This document shows, piece by piece, positions 19,509 through 27,569 of a stretch of 64,000 nucleotides of DNA. A model generated the notes under the pieces. The model saw only the letters and a program-made list of their open reading frames with translations, did not search any database and had not been told where the DNA came from. The stretch spans positions 1-64,000 of the forward strand of contig CAVQRC010000017.1 in assembly GCA_963715045.1 (NCBI GenBank), read 5' to 3'. Source of the DNA: CAVQRC01 sp963715045 (GTDB lineage: Bacteria; Planctomycetota; Planctomycetia; Pirellulales; Lacipirellulaceae). The number at the start of each line of letters is the position of its first letter. Positions within the stretch are counted from its first letter, which is position 1. The translations under genes were made by a program, and so were the position numbers.

Positions 19509-21137
19509 CTACGCAAGGATTCCCTTGGCGACTTCACCGTGGACATTGGTCAGCCGGCGCTGGATACCGTTGTGGTAGAACGTGAGCCGTTCGTGATCGA
19601 GGCCCAGCAGGTGGAGGATCGTGGCGTGAAAGTCGGGCCAGGTGACAGGATCTTCAATCGCCTTCCAGCCGATGTCGTCGGTCTGCCCGTAGGCGAACCC
19701 GGTCTTTACGCCGCCCCCGGCGAGCCACACCGAGAAACCATACATGTTGTGATCACGGCCTTTGCCGACGGTGCCTGCTTTGGATTGGGCGAACGGTGTT
19801 CGCCCGAACTCGGTGGTGAAGATCACGAGCGTGTCGTCGAGCAGCCCCCGCTGGCGAAGGTCGCGGACGAGTGCCGCGACGGGCTGGTCGATCCGAGCGG
19901 CCTCACGGGTGTGGTTCCGCACCACGTCTTCGTGACCATCCCAGTTGATCCTCGGTGAGCCGAACGACCCGCCGGCAAACAACTGCACAAAGCGTACGCC
20001 CCGTTCGAGCAGTCGCCGTGTCATCAGGCAATTGCGACCAAAATCATTGGTCGCTTCCTCTCCGATTCCGTACATCTGTCGGGTGAGCTTCGTTTCGCGT
20101 GCCAGATCGGTGACTTGCGGTACGGCAAGCTGCATGCGGGTGGCCAGTTCGTAGCTCTTGATTCTCGCCGTCAAGGCGTCTTCGCCGGCGTGGCTCGTGA
20201 GGTCGCGACGATTGAGTTCGGCCAGCAAGACGCGGCTCGCCTGCTCGGTCGCCGGCGGGATCGACCGCGCTGCAAACAGGTCGGGAATCGGCGAGCCCTG
20301 TGGTTCGAACGCCACGCCCTGGTGGCGGGAAGAGAGAAACCCGTTTGACCAATTGATCGTCCCGCCTGCCGGATACCCCCGCGCGTCGGGGAATACGACG
20401 AACGCAGGCAGGTCGTCGGTCTCACTGCCCAGTCCGTACGAAATCCAGGACCCCATCACCGGAAAGCCGTTGAGCTGAAACCCGGTATTCTCCTGAAAGG
20501 TGGCCGGAGTGTGGTTTGCACTCTCGGCGACCATCGAGCGAATCACGCACAACTCATCGGCAACCTGTGCCAGATGCGGAAACAGATTCGAGATCCACAG
20601 TCCGCTGGCGCCGCGTCTGGCGAAGCCGAAGTCATTCTTCTTCAGTAAGCCGATTTGATTGAAGAACGTCTCCGGAAGCTCGTCGGAGGGGAGTGGTTGG
20701 CCATGGTACCGGGCGAGTTCCGGCTTGTAATCGAAGCTGTCGAGATGACTCATCCCGCCACACAGGCAGATGTGCACGGCCCGCTTCGCTCGCGGCGCGT
20801 AGTGGGGTGGGAGAGAGCCAATGCCAGCGACGCGTTGTTGCGGACCGGGGGTGGTCGTGCCTCCCGCGGATTCGAGTGTGGCGACCGCCGCGGTCGTCAG
20901 GCCGCCTAGTGACCACCGCAAGAGATCCCTTCGAGAGGTGGGGGTCCCAGAGTCCGGTGGATCAGTCTTAGAGCCGATCCCAAAACTGGTTTCAGCAGCC
21001 GGATTTCCCGGCCGTGGGACGCGTTCACTCAGGTCCTGGGATAGGTTCTTAGAGCCGATCCCAAGACAGGCTTCCGCTACCGAATTCCCCGGCCGTGCGA
21101 CACGCGCTCTGGAGTTTCGGGATAGGTGCTCAGTCAT
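19509..21137 (-). CDS. DUF1501 protein with twin-arginine signal and a 54-residue repeat insertion after the start
   Basis: A 542-residue protein. The start at 21137 lies 2 bases after the stop of the DUF1549/1553 gene. After MTEH come two 27-residue copies of a repeat (ending LGIGSKN and FGIGSKT), encoded by the tandem 81-bp element at 20966-21127. Only then comes the expected twin-arginine signal (TSRRDLLRWSLGGLTTAAVA), about 67 residues in instead of near position 10. The body is a normal DUF1501 sulfatase-like domain: HICLCGGMSHLDSFDYKP, NHTPATFQENTGFQ, ARGYPAGGTINW, WDGHEDVVRNH, FTTEFGRTPFAQ and GRDHNMYGFSVWLAGGGV. DUF1501 proteins always accompany DUF1549/1553 cytochrome-like proteins in planctomycetes; the pair is often placed near polysaccharide breakdown genes, but the reaction is not known. 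Confidence 0.92.
   Translation of the reverse strand: MTEHLSRNSRARVARPGNSVAEACLGIGSKNLSQDLSERVPRPGNPAAETSFGIGSKTDPPDSGTPTSRRDLLRWSLGGLTTAAVATLESAGGTTTPGPQQRVAGIGSLPPHYAPRAKRAVHICLCGGMSHLDSFDYKPELARYHGQPLPSDELPETFFNQIGLLKKNDFGFARRGASGLWISNLFPHLAQVADELCVIRSMVAESANHTPATFQENTGFQLNGFPVMGSWISYGLGSETDDLPAFVVFPDARGYPAGGTINWSNGFLSSRHQGVAFEPQGSPIPDLFAARSIPPATEQASRVLLAELNRRDLTSHAGEDALTARIKSYELATRMQLAVPQVTDLARETKLTRQMYGIGEEATNDFGRNCLMTRRLLERGVRFVQLFAGGSFGSPRINWDGHEDVVRNHTREAARIDQPVAALVRDLRQRGLLDDTLVIFTTEFGRTPFAQSKAGTVGKGRDHNMYGFSVWLAGGGVKTGFAYGQTDDIGWKAIEDPVTWPDFHATILHLLGLDHERLTFYHNGIQRRLTNVHGEVAKGILA
20966..21127 (-). repeat. 81-bp palindromic element, two tandem copies inside the DUF1501 gene
   Basis: Copies at 20966-21046 and 21047-21127 are head to tail, each exactly 81 bases and ungapped in alignment. 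Read on the minus strand each begins ACCTATCC and ends GGGATCGGCTCTAAGA. Ends pair as ATCCCARAAC...GTTTTGGGAT-type arms, and the centre TCCC-ACGGCC-GGGA is palindromic. They begin 10 bases after the start of the DUF1501 gene. Single copies occur at 49279-49359 and 58347-58427. Confidence 0.9.
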
Positions 21138-21139
21138 GA

Positions 21140-23836
21140 CTACCGCACGTAGAGGAATTCGTTGGTGTTAAACAGCACCCGGCAGAACGCGGTCAGACCG
21201 TAATTTTGAATGAACTCGCTTGCCGTCTCGAGATCGGCCGTAGTCGGTTCCCGCCCGTAGGTGAGGGCATAGGCGGCCGTGACCTGGCCGGTCAATGTGC
21301 TCTGTTGACTCTCGAGGCGAGCGGCGAAGGCGTCCGCGAGTTGCAGCACCAAGGCATTGTTGAGCAGGGCGAGCGCCTGCAGCGGAGTCGTCGTGACCGC
21401 GCGGTTGGGAGTCGTCGCGGAGGGGTCGGGGCAATCGAGCGTGTCGAGCATCGTCCGCCGAGCGCCGCGGGGGCTGAAGCGATAAACCGTGCGACGGCAA
21501 GGTTGATTCGTTGCCGATTCGATCGGATCGTAGAAATTGCTCCCGCGGTATTCGTAGTGCCGAACATCGCGATAGGGCGGTCCGCCGAGGGTGAGTTCGA
21601 GCCGCCCGGCGACGGCCAGCAGGGCGTCGCGGATCGCCTCGCCCTCGAGTCGCCGCGGTGTCATCCGCCACAACCAGCGGTTGTCGGCATCCCGTGTCGC
21701 GGCGTCCGGGCGAATTCGCGATTCCTGACGGTAGGTCGCCGAAGAGACGATCAGTCGATGCATGGCTTTGAGACTCCAGCCCTGCCGGGGGATTTCGGCG
21801 GCGAGCCAATCGAGCAGCTCCGGATGGGAGGGTCGCGCGCCGTTGTATCCAAAGTCGTTGGGTGTGGCGACGATGCCGCGGCCGAAGTGATGATGCCAGA
21901 GTCGATTGGCGATCACGCGGGCGAAGAGTGGGTTTGCGGGTTCGGTGATCCATTGAGCCAGCTTCCGGCGTCGCGGGCCGTCTTCGGCGTCGGCCGGCAA
22001 CTCGAAGTCCCAATGGGTCGCGTCGAGAGCGGCAATTCCGCCCGGTCTCATGACTTCGCTTTCGGCCGTGACGTCCCCGCGTTCGAGCCGCCTCACGACG
22101 GGAGCGTTCCCGGAAACGCTGGTGTACGTGATGGCGGGCTTGACTTGCTCGGCCAGTTCCGCCCGGGCGGCGGTCAAGGGTCTCAATCGCTTGAGGATCT
22201 CGGCCCGCTTCGCCCGCTCCGGTACTCCCAACGCGGCCATGATCTCAGCAGTGCTGATCCCTTCGGGGCCTGCCGCTGCCGAAGCGGCCACTTCTTCGGC
22301 CGACAACGCGCGATCGTAGAGTCGGGCGGCGCGGATCCAGCCACGAAGCATCCGCCCTTCGCCAGGGGGTGCGTGCCGCAACCCGAACAGCAATTCGCTC
22401 TCACCTTGCCGATACGTCGGGGGCGGAGGCGCCTGATAGGCGTGCCCGTAGGGCTGACCGTCGCGATAGCCGGTGATCGTCCCGTCGCCGTCGTAGGTAA
22501 TCGCGAAATGCACGGGCCGATCGATGGCCTCGTGCTCGACTTCGCCGCCGAATGGTTTCGTGCGAGTGAACCCATTGCTTCCGGCCATCCACCGCCCCGG
22601 TTTGCGCTCGCCGAACACGATCGCGTCGAATGTCGCGCCGTCTCGCGATTGCAGGCTGATCGCGGCTCCACCGCGCTGTGAAAGATTGTCGAGCCGGACC
22701 CAGGCCTCGAGCGTCTTTTCGCGGATGTTCTGCCTCACGGGGAGAGTTCGTGCGAACCCGGTGCCATCCACCCGCAAACCACCTTCCAGAACGCCCGCGC
22801 CCTGCTCCGCTGCGGCGTGCAGTGGTCCCTGGGAGTCCTCGCGCGTGCCGTCGAAGTTCCAGGCCGCGAGGGGCTGCGGAGTCGCGGCAAATTTGCTGGC
22901 CGATGTCCCGCGTGCGGCGAGAATCTGGCGGCGGGCAGGTGCTTCGATGTCGCCTAGTTGCCGAGCCAGCTCGCTGCGGAGTTCGTCGAGTCGGGCGAGT
23001 TGCCGCCGGGCCTCGGTGACGCGATCGGTGACGTACTCCCGCTCGCCGTGCTTCACACCCGCAAGGGCCGCCACGAGTCGGTAGTAGTCCTGCTGCGTGA
23101 TCGGATCGAACTTGTGGTCATGGCACCGTCCGCAATTCGCAGTAATCCCCAGAAACGTCTGACTGATCGTGGCGACCAGATCTTCCATTTCGTCCTGCCG
23201 CATTGTCTTCTTCATCTTGTCGCTTGAAGGAAGCGTCGTGTTATGGGGGCCGGCTACGAGGAAACCGGTGGCAACGATCCCCGCGGCCGAATCTGTCAAC
23301 ACGTCTCCGGCAATCTGCAGGCGTACAAATTCGTCGTAAGGCACGTCGTGATTGAGTGCCTCGATGACCCAGTTCTTGTAGGGCCAGGCGTTTTCGCGGG
23401 GCTGGTTGTATTCGAAACCATTGGTTTCGCCGAATCGCACGACATCGAACCAATGCCGGGCCCACCGCTCGCCGTAGTGGGGCGAACGAAGCAACCGGTT
23501 GACGAGTCGCTCGTAGGCCAGCGGGTCCGAGTCGGCGAGAAACTCGCGAATGGCTGTTGGAGTCGGTGGCAGGCCCGTGAGATCGAAGCTCAAGCGGCGA
23601 ATCAGCGTGGCCCGGTCGGCTTCGGGTGAAGGACTCAAGCCAGCCACGTCGAGATCGCGGAGGACGAAGGCGTCGATCGGATTACGGACCCACGCCGAAT
23701 CGCAATCGGGCACCTGCGGTCGGACGATGGGCTGCAGCGACCACCAATCGAGCCCCGCCCGCCCTGCGTCCGCCGCGAGGGCCACAGTTGCCAGCCCCCA
23801 CGCGACCAGCCAAGTCACCGTGAGCCGTATTGGCAT
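21140..23836 (-). CDS. DUF1549/DUF1553 planctomycete protein with an inserted LamG domain, lacking the usual N-terminal cytochrome
   Basis: An 898-residue protein with a signal peptide (LTVTWLVAWGLATVALAADA). The DUF1549 domain follows directly (IDAFVLRDLDVAGLSPSPEA, LSFDLTGLPPTP, ERWARHWFDVVRF) and contains CGRCHDHKFDPI, a CxxCH site that could hold a c-type haem. A LamG/concanavalin-like module spans about residues 320-530 (AWNFDGTRED, HFAITYDGDGTITGYRDG). The DUF1553 domain closes the protein (FARVIANRLWHHHFGRGIV, SATYRQESRI). Many relatives begin with a PSCyt1 domain; this one does not. It is coupled to the DUF1501 gene by a 2-base gap. The complex is presumed periplasmic and redox-linked, but the reaction is unproven. 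Confidence 0.93.
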   Translation of the reverse strand: MPIRLTVTWLVAWGLATVALAADAGRAGLDWWSLQPIVRPQVPDCDSAWVRNPIDAFVLRDLDVAGLSPSPEADRATLIRRLSFDLTGLPPTPTAIREFLADSDPLAYERLVNRLLRSPHYGERWARHWFDVVRFGETNGFEYNQPRENAWPYKNWVIEALNHDVPYDEFVRLQIAGDVLTDSAAGIVATGFLVAGPHNTTLPSSDKMKKTMRQDEMEDLVATISQTFLGITANCGRCHDHKFDPITQQDYYRLVAALAGVKHGEREYVTDRVTEARRQLARLDELRSELARQLGDIEAPARRQILAARGTSASKFAATPQPLAAWNFDGTREDSQGPLHAAAEQGAGVLEGGLRVDGTGFARTLPVRQNIREKTLEAWVRLDNLSQRGGAAISLQSRDGATFDAIVFGERKPGRWMAGSNGFTRTKPFGGEVEHEAIDRPVHFAITYDGDGTITGYRDGQPYGHAYQAPPPPTYRQGESELLFGLRHAPPGEGRMLRGWIRAARLYDRALSAEEVAASAAAGPEGISTAEIMAALGVPERAKRAEILKRLRPLTAARAELAEQVKPAITYTSVSGNAPVVRRLERGDVTAESEVMRPGGIAALDATHWDFELPADAEDGPRRRKLAQWITEPANPLFARVIANRLWHHHFGRGIVATPNDFGYNGARPSHPELLDWLAAEIPRQGWSLKAMHRLIVSSATYRQESRIRPDAATRDADNRWLWRMTPRRLEGEAIRDALLAVAGRLELTLGGPPYRDVRHYEYRGSNFYDPIESATNQPCRRTVYRFSPRGARRTMLDTLDCPDPSATTPNRAVTTTPLQALALLNNALVLQLADAFAARLESQQSTLTGQVTAAYALTYGREPTTADLETASEFIQNYGLTAFCRVLFNTNEFLYVR

Positions 23837-23910
23837 GAAGATTCCGAGAGGTCAGACCACGCGAGTTACCATCGGCCGGTCATTATCGGAGCTGCGGCAG
23901 GGAACGTCCA

Positions 23911-24062
23911 GGAGAGGGGGGCAAGGAGACAAGGAGACAAGGAGACAAGGGGGCAAGGAGACAAGGAGACAAGGAGACAAGGAGACAAGGAGACAAGGAG
24001 ACAAGGAGACGGAGACGGGAGACTGGGAGACTGGGAGACTGGGAGACTGGGAGACTGGGAGA
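23911..24062. repeat. G-rich tandem repeat, about 10-bp unit, second locus
   Basis: About fifteen units of GGAGACAAGG, then GGGAGACTGG. The same two unit types occur in the same order at 10718-10823, 13 kb away. It lies upstream of the DUF1549/1553 gene, between divergent genes. Confidence 0.9.
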
Positions 24063-24163
24063 GGCCGCGCGAACGGTCCGGGGACACAGGTCCGTGCTTT
24101 GATCGGAAAGCGGTGGCGGAATTGCTTCTGCCAGCCTTCGACATTCCAGACGTTCAGTTCCTC

Positions 24164-24221
24164 TTTCGTGTATTTCGTGTATTTCGTGGTTCTCGTGATT
24201 CTCGTTTATTTCGTGGTTCTC
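24164..24221. repeat. TTTCGTGTA short repeat, copy 1
   Basis: Three to five imperfect 9-base units (TTTCGTGTA, TTTCGTGGT, TCTCGTGAT). A near-identical block, sharing about 28 bases, lies at 53617-53644, where it is translated as part of a protein tail. Confidence 0.85.
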
Positions 24222-24302
24222 GATGCGGCGGCACGCTCGGAATTGCCAATGCTGTGGACAGAACGGTAGAGTGGGACAGTTTCCGGACTTGGAGATCCCA
24301 AC

Positions 24303-25262
24303 ATGCTTCTGCGTTCACGACGCGCATTTACGCTGGTGGAGCTGCTGGTCGTCATCGCGATCATCGGAATTCTCGTGGCCCTGCTGTTGCCCGCCGTCCA
24401 GTCCGCCCGCGAATCGGCCCGTCGCACCCAGTGCATCAATCAGCTTCGTCAGATCGGCGTCGCGATGCACAATCTGCATTCCGCGGTCGGGCACTTTCCG
24501 ACTGGCCACTTCTGGCCCGACTCCGATCGGCCCGATGCCGACGGCGCCGAGGCCACCTGGGTCAGTTACCTGCTGGTGTACCTCGAAGAAGGCGGCGTCG
24601 AACAACAACTCGACTGGGATCGCAGTTTCGGACATGCCCTGTCGGATGTGAACGTCGCACCGATCAGTCACCGCCTGGAGTCCTTTCTCTGTCCGTCGGG
24701 TCCCGTCGGCAAGCCCTACTACGAGGCCTATGCCCGCGGCAGCTACGTCGCCAACAACGGGTTCGGACCGATGCGCGACAGCACGCTGGCCAACGTTCCG
24801 GTCCAGCGCCGTGTGCCGGGAACGACGACGGCCACGACCGCCGCGGCCGGTGCGTTCTTTCTCAACAGTGCCCTCAGGGCAGCCAGTATTCTCGACGGCT
24901 TGTCGAAGACGGCATTCGTCTCCGAAATCCGCGTCGTCGAGGGCGAAGACTTCCGCGGCGTGTTCCATTACCCCGAAGGCCCGCTCTACCACCACAATCG
25001 GACGCCCAACAGTCTGGTTCCGGACGAGATCCGCCAGAGCATGTGCGTCAATGTGCCGGAGTCCCCCTGCATCGGAACGTTCAACAACTGGAATCCCCGG
25101 CTGCTGACCATGACCGCCCGCAGTTATCACCCCGGTGGCGTGAATCTGCTGTTGGGCGACAGCAGCGCGCGGTTCGTCAATGATGGCATCGACCTGGGGG
25201 TCTGGCAGGCGCTGGCCACGCCGGATCAGACCGAGGGAGAACAGTTGGTCGATGGGTTCTGA
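24303..25262 (+). CDS. DUF1559 protein with type II pseudopilin N-terminus
   Basis: A 319-residue protein with TTGGAGATC nine bases before the ATG. The prepilin site and helix are RRA|FTLVELLVVIAIIGIL, followed by QSARESARRTQCINQLRQIG. The middle carries the usual cysteine segment (LESFLCPSGP) and the C-terminus the family signature YHPGGVNLLLGDSSARFVND. It is expected to be inserted in the membrane, cut by prepilin peptidase and to face the periplasm. Its last 11 bases overlap the start proposed for the lipoprotein gene downstream, so the two are likely made together, as in the pair at 13.9-15.3 kb. Confidence 0.93.
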   Translation: MLLRSRRAFTLVELLVVIAIIGILVALLLPAVQSARESARRTQCINQLRQIGVAMHNLHSAVGHFPTGHFWPDSDRPDADGAEATWVSYLLVYLEEGGVEQQLDWDRSFGHALSDVNVAPISHRLESFLCPSGPVGKPYYEAYARGSYVANNGFGPMRDSTLANVPVQRRVPGTTTATTAAAGAFFLNSALRAASILDGLSKTAFVSEIRVVEGEDFRGVFHYPEGPLYHHNRTPNSLVPDEIRQSMCVNVPESPCIGTFNNWNPRLLTMTARSYHPGGVNLLLGDSSARFVNDGIDLGVWQALATPDQTEGEQLVDGF

Positions 25263-25722
25263 ATTGGCCGCTCGCACACAGCCGCGAAGCACGCTGGCGG
25301 CGGGCGTGATCATGAGAGTGCTGTTGCTCGCCGGGATGTTCTTGTCGAGTGGCTGCACACCACGAGATCGGGCCGACGTACGGGGCAGCGTCACGCTGAA
25401 CGGCGAGCCGTTGGCGGGCGGGGTGATCGTCTTCGAGCCCGTTGACGGCAAGGGAGCGACGGCAGGCGGAGAGATCCAGGCCGGTGAATACGAGCTGACA
25501 GGTGACGCAGGCGTTCCTCCCGGTGCGAAGATCGTCCGGATTACGGGCGTGATGAAAACGGGCCGTCAGATCGAGGTCGGTCCGCCAGCCCCGCCCGGCA
25601 CACTGGCCGACGAGGTCGTGCACATTCCCATACCCGCGACCTACAACCACAGCAGCACACTCCGCCGTGAAGTGGTCGTCGGCCAATCCAATCGGCACGA
25701 TTTCGAACTGCGATCCCAATGA
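25252..25722 (+). CDS. Small lipoprotein, carboxypeptidase-regulatory-like fold
   Basis: A 156-residue protein from the ATG at 25252, which overlaps the DUF1559 stop and has GAGGGAGA upstream. An ATG at 25312 would give a shorter, more standard lipoprotein signal (MRVLLLAGMFLSSGC). The Cys of LSSGC is the likely lipidation site. The mature part is a beta-sandwich: VRGSVTLNGEPLAGGVIVFEP, a ligand-like loop, and the frequent planctomycete ending IPIPATYNHSSTLRREV, which reads as a small-amine/sulfatase-neighbour-type lipoprotein domain. No enzyme motif is visible. It probably works in the envelope with the DUF1559 protein. Confidence 0.8.
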   Translation: MGSELAARTQPRSTLAAGVIMRVLLLAGMFLSSGCTPRDRADVRGSVTLNGEPLAGGVIVFEPVDGKGATAGGEIQAGEYELTGDAGVPPGAKIVRITGVMKTGRQIEVGPPAPPGTLADEVVHIPIPATYNHSSTLRREVVVGQSNRHDFELRSQ

Positions 25723-25836
25723 TCGCCCGCGTGTCGCCTCGGCTGAGATCTTGGTGTACGCTCAGAGCAGATCCCCGGGGCCTGAGTTCTGTCATCAGGC
25801 AGGATCGCGGATTACCGAAAGCGGCGAGACGCCGAC

Positions 25837-26430
25837 ATGGAAAGCATTCGAATCACGGGCGATGCATTGTGGGAAAGGATCGAGCGGGCGGTGGAAAAGG
25901 TCAGAGATCGACTCGAGCGCGTCACCCGGACGCTGAATGCTGCGAACGTCGATTACGCGATTGTCGGCGGCAATGCGGTTCAACTGTGGGTTGCGCAGGC
26001 CGATGAATCGGTGGTCCGGAACACCCGCGACGTCGACATCGCACTGAATCGCGTGGACCTCGCACGCGCCAGAGCGGCACTCGAGAACGAGGGATTCGTC
26101 TTTCGCCAGGCCGCCGGAGTGACCATGTTCCTGGATGGTCCCGGTGCGAAAGCTCGGGACGCGGTGCATGTTGTATTCGCGGGCGAAAAGGTTCACGATG
26201 AGTACCCCGAGGCGGTTCCGTCGATTGAGGACTACGAACTGCTTAATGACGTGCGGGCAATCAAGCTCGAACCGTTGGTCCGAATGAAGCTCACGAGTCA
26301 TCGGCTGAAGGACCGCGTCCACGTACTCGACATGATCTCAGTAGGACTGATCGACGGTTCGTGGCTGGATCGCTTTTCCGGCGTGCTCCGGGAGCGGTTG
26401 CAGGAGTTGCTCGCCAATCCGGACGCCTGA
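25837..26430 (+). CDS. Nucleotidyltransferase-fold protein (MNT/AbiEii-like)
   Basis: A 197-residue protein. VDYAIVGGNAVQLWVAQ followed by RNTRDVDIAL gives the G[GS]...DxD pattern of minimal nucleotidyltransferases, and the later helical part (EPLVRMKLTSHRLKDRVHVL) matches the AbiEii/DUF6036-like group. Such proteins transfer a nucleotide to protein or RNA, and many are toxins of abortive-infection systems. No antitoxin gene is next to it: the neighbours are a lipoprotein gene and a tRNA. The N-terminal helix (residues 10-35, WERIERAVEKVRDRLERVTR) may form a coiled coil. A housekeeping or degenerate-toxin role cannot be told from sequence. The downstream tRNA-Ser is encoded on the opposite strand. 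Confidence 0.75.
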   Translation: MESIRITGDALWERIERAVEKVRDRLERVTRTLNAANVDYAIVGGNAVQLWVAQADESVVRNTRDVDIALNRVDLARARAALENEGFVFRQAAGVTMFLDGPGAKARDAVHVVFAGEKVHDEYPEAVPSIEDYELLNDVRAIKLEPLVRMKLTSHRLKDRVHVLDMISVGLIDGSWLDRFSGVLRERLQELLANPDA

Positions 26431-26456
26431 CGACCGGGCAAGACGGATCCGCGAAG

Positions 26457-26541
26457 CGGTCGGGGAGGGATTCGAACCCCCGGTACCTTGCGGTACGCCG
26501 GTTTTCAAGACCGGTGCATTCGACCACTCTGCCACCCGACC
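26457..26541 (-). tRNA. tRNA-Ser (anticodon UGA)
   Basis: On the minus strand the acceptor arms GGTCGGG and CCCGACC pair fully. The anticodon stem is CCGGT/ACCGG around the loop CTTGAAA, giving UGA. A long variable arm (GTACC-GCAA-GGTAC) and the T-loop GGTTCGAATCC are present. The discriminator is G, as expected for tRNA-Ser; no CCA is encoded. It reads UCA codons. The 185-base gap downstream on the plus strand has no other gene. Confidence 0.95.
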
Positions 26542-26726
26542 GGGGATTACAATCGCGGGGGCAAGAACGGCGGACGGAGTGTCTGCCGCGACGTTGACCG
26601 GGTTCGCCCGCGAAGGTACAAAGGGCCGCTTACCTTAATACCAGCCAGACGCCCGGGCTGGCAAGATTGTTCGTGCTCGGCAGTCTGTCGAATGCGATTC
26701 TTTTGTTCCTGAGGAGATCGTTACAC

Positions 26727-26916
26727 GTGGGTAGCAGCGAACGCCGCAAAGAAATCGACCGCCGCCGGATCCGGCGCGAAGATCGCCAAGCTTAAAGCAC
26801 GCCTCGACAAGGCGACCAACTCGGAACGGGTCGAGATCGCCCGCAAGCTCAGGGCCCTCACGCCCGGAGCCGAGACGCTCGTCAGCAACTGGGGACTCGT
26901 GGAGCAGGATCGCTAA
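26727..26916 (+). CDS. DUF6800 small basic protein, one frameshift
   Basis: A GTG start at 26727 preceded by GAGGAG gives VGSSERRKEIDRRRIRR, after which the frame stops early. Removing one G near 26778 continues it as KIAKLKARLDKATNSERVEI and ARKLRALTPGAETLVSNWGL, ending at 26916. The whole matches the DUF6800 family, very short, Arg/Lys-rich proteins widespread in planctomycetes and conserved at the ERRREIxRRRxRRxK and LRxLTPGA positions. The basic character suggests RNA or ribosome binding, but no function is known. The restored length is about 62 residues. It was too short and broken to be seen as one open frame. Confidence 0.72.
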
Positions 26917-26951
26917 GGTCCCCCAGCCCTCGGCCTCAATCGACAGCCGGG

Positions 26952-27557
26952 CTACAGTGACAGCCGGGCTACAGAGCCGATGACCGTCTCCGACAGGTCG
27001 ACCTCGACCCGGCAGTCCTGCGAGAGCGTCATCGTCCAAGGAAACGCCGCAGCGAGCCGGGCGTAGCCGCTCGGCCCCAGCTCCCAACCCTCGAGCATTT
27101 CAGCGCCTGGATCCGCGAGCAGGTAGTAACGTACTTGCTGGGATTCGTACAGCTGGTGTTTGGCGGTTCGATCCTTATGTTCTGTCGCCGGCGACAGTAC
27201 TTCAACGATGAGCTTGGGAGGTTCAGAGATCAGCTCGTCCGAAAGCGGCCCGCAGAGGATCGAAATGTCGGGACGAACTACGGTGTCGTCAGAAACACGC
27301 CAGTCCAATTCGTAGACGGCTCGGCAATTCGTGCAGCCGGCTTTATCGACAGCGGCAGCAAGAGCGCGGAAGATCTTGCCGGCTGCAATCTGGTGCCGAA
27401 TGCCAGGGGACGGCGACATCGCCACGGCGATCCCCTTCCACAATTCCCACGCGCCTTCCCACTGCTCGTAATCGGCCGTGGTGTAGTGCGGCCGATAGTC
27501 GGGTGCCGAGGCCATGGATCTTCCAGCTTGGGGTTGAATGGCGGCTGACACTGTCAC
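26952..27557 (-). CDS. Uma2 family (DUF820) endonuclease-fold protein
   Basis: A 201-residue protein of the DUF820/Uma2 type, a PD-(D/E)XK fold. The core motif is VRPDISILCG, followed by PPKLIVEVLSPATEHKDRT, which holds the catalytic D and ExE/K-type residues, and then YESQQVRYYLLADPGAEMLE. These proteins are very abundant in cyanobacteria and planctomycetes; nuclease activity is inferred from the fold. No restriction or transposase partner is near, so it is a solitary copy. A Met at residue 15 (MASAPDYRP) is an alternative start. It runs on the same strand as clpB and lies directly downstream of it, 13 bases after the clpB stop... the clpB gene ends at 27570. Confidence 0.85.
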   Translation of the reverse strand: MTVSAAIQPQAGRSMASAPDYRPHYTTADYEQWEGAWELWKGIAVAMSPSPGIRHQIAAGKIFRALAAAVDKAGCTNCRAVYELDWRVSDDTVVRPDISILCGPLSDELISEPPKLIVEVLSPATEHKDRTAKHQLYESQQVRYYLLADPGAEMLEGWELGPSGYARLAAAFPWTMTLSQDCRVEVDLSETVIGSVARLSL

Positions 27558-27569
27558 GCAGTGCTCAGT

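Larger units (their letters stand above)
23837..24302. other. 466-bp intergenic region made largely of repeats
   Basis: This gap between divergent genes holds the G-rich tandem at 23911-24062 and the TTTCGTGTA repeat at 24164-24221. The frames open through it give only repeat-derived Lys/Glu/Thr-rich peptides and are not believable genes. The promoter of the DUF1559 gene at 24303 must lie in 24222-24295 or within the repeats; no clear -35/-10 pair was seen. Confidence 0.75.

Noticed and set aside
23550..24269. A 239-codon plus-strand open frame over the G-rich repeat
   Set aside because: The product is Lys/Glu/Thr repeats made by the tandem array and begins inside the DUF1549/1553 gene.
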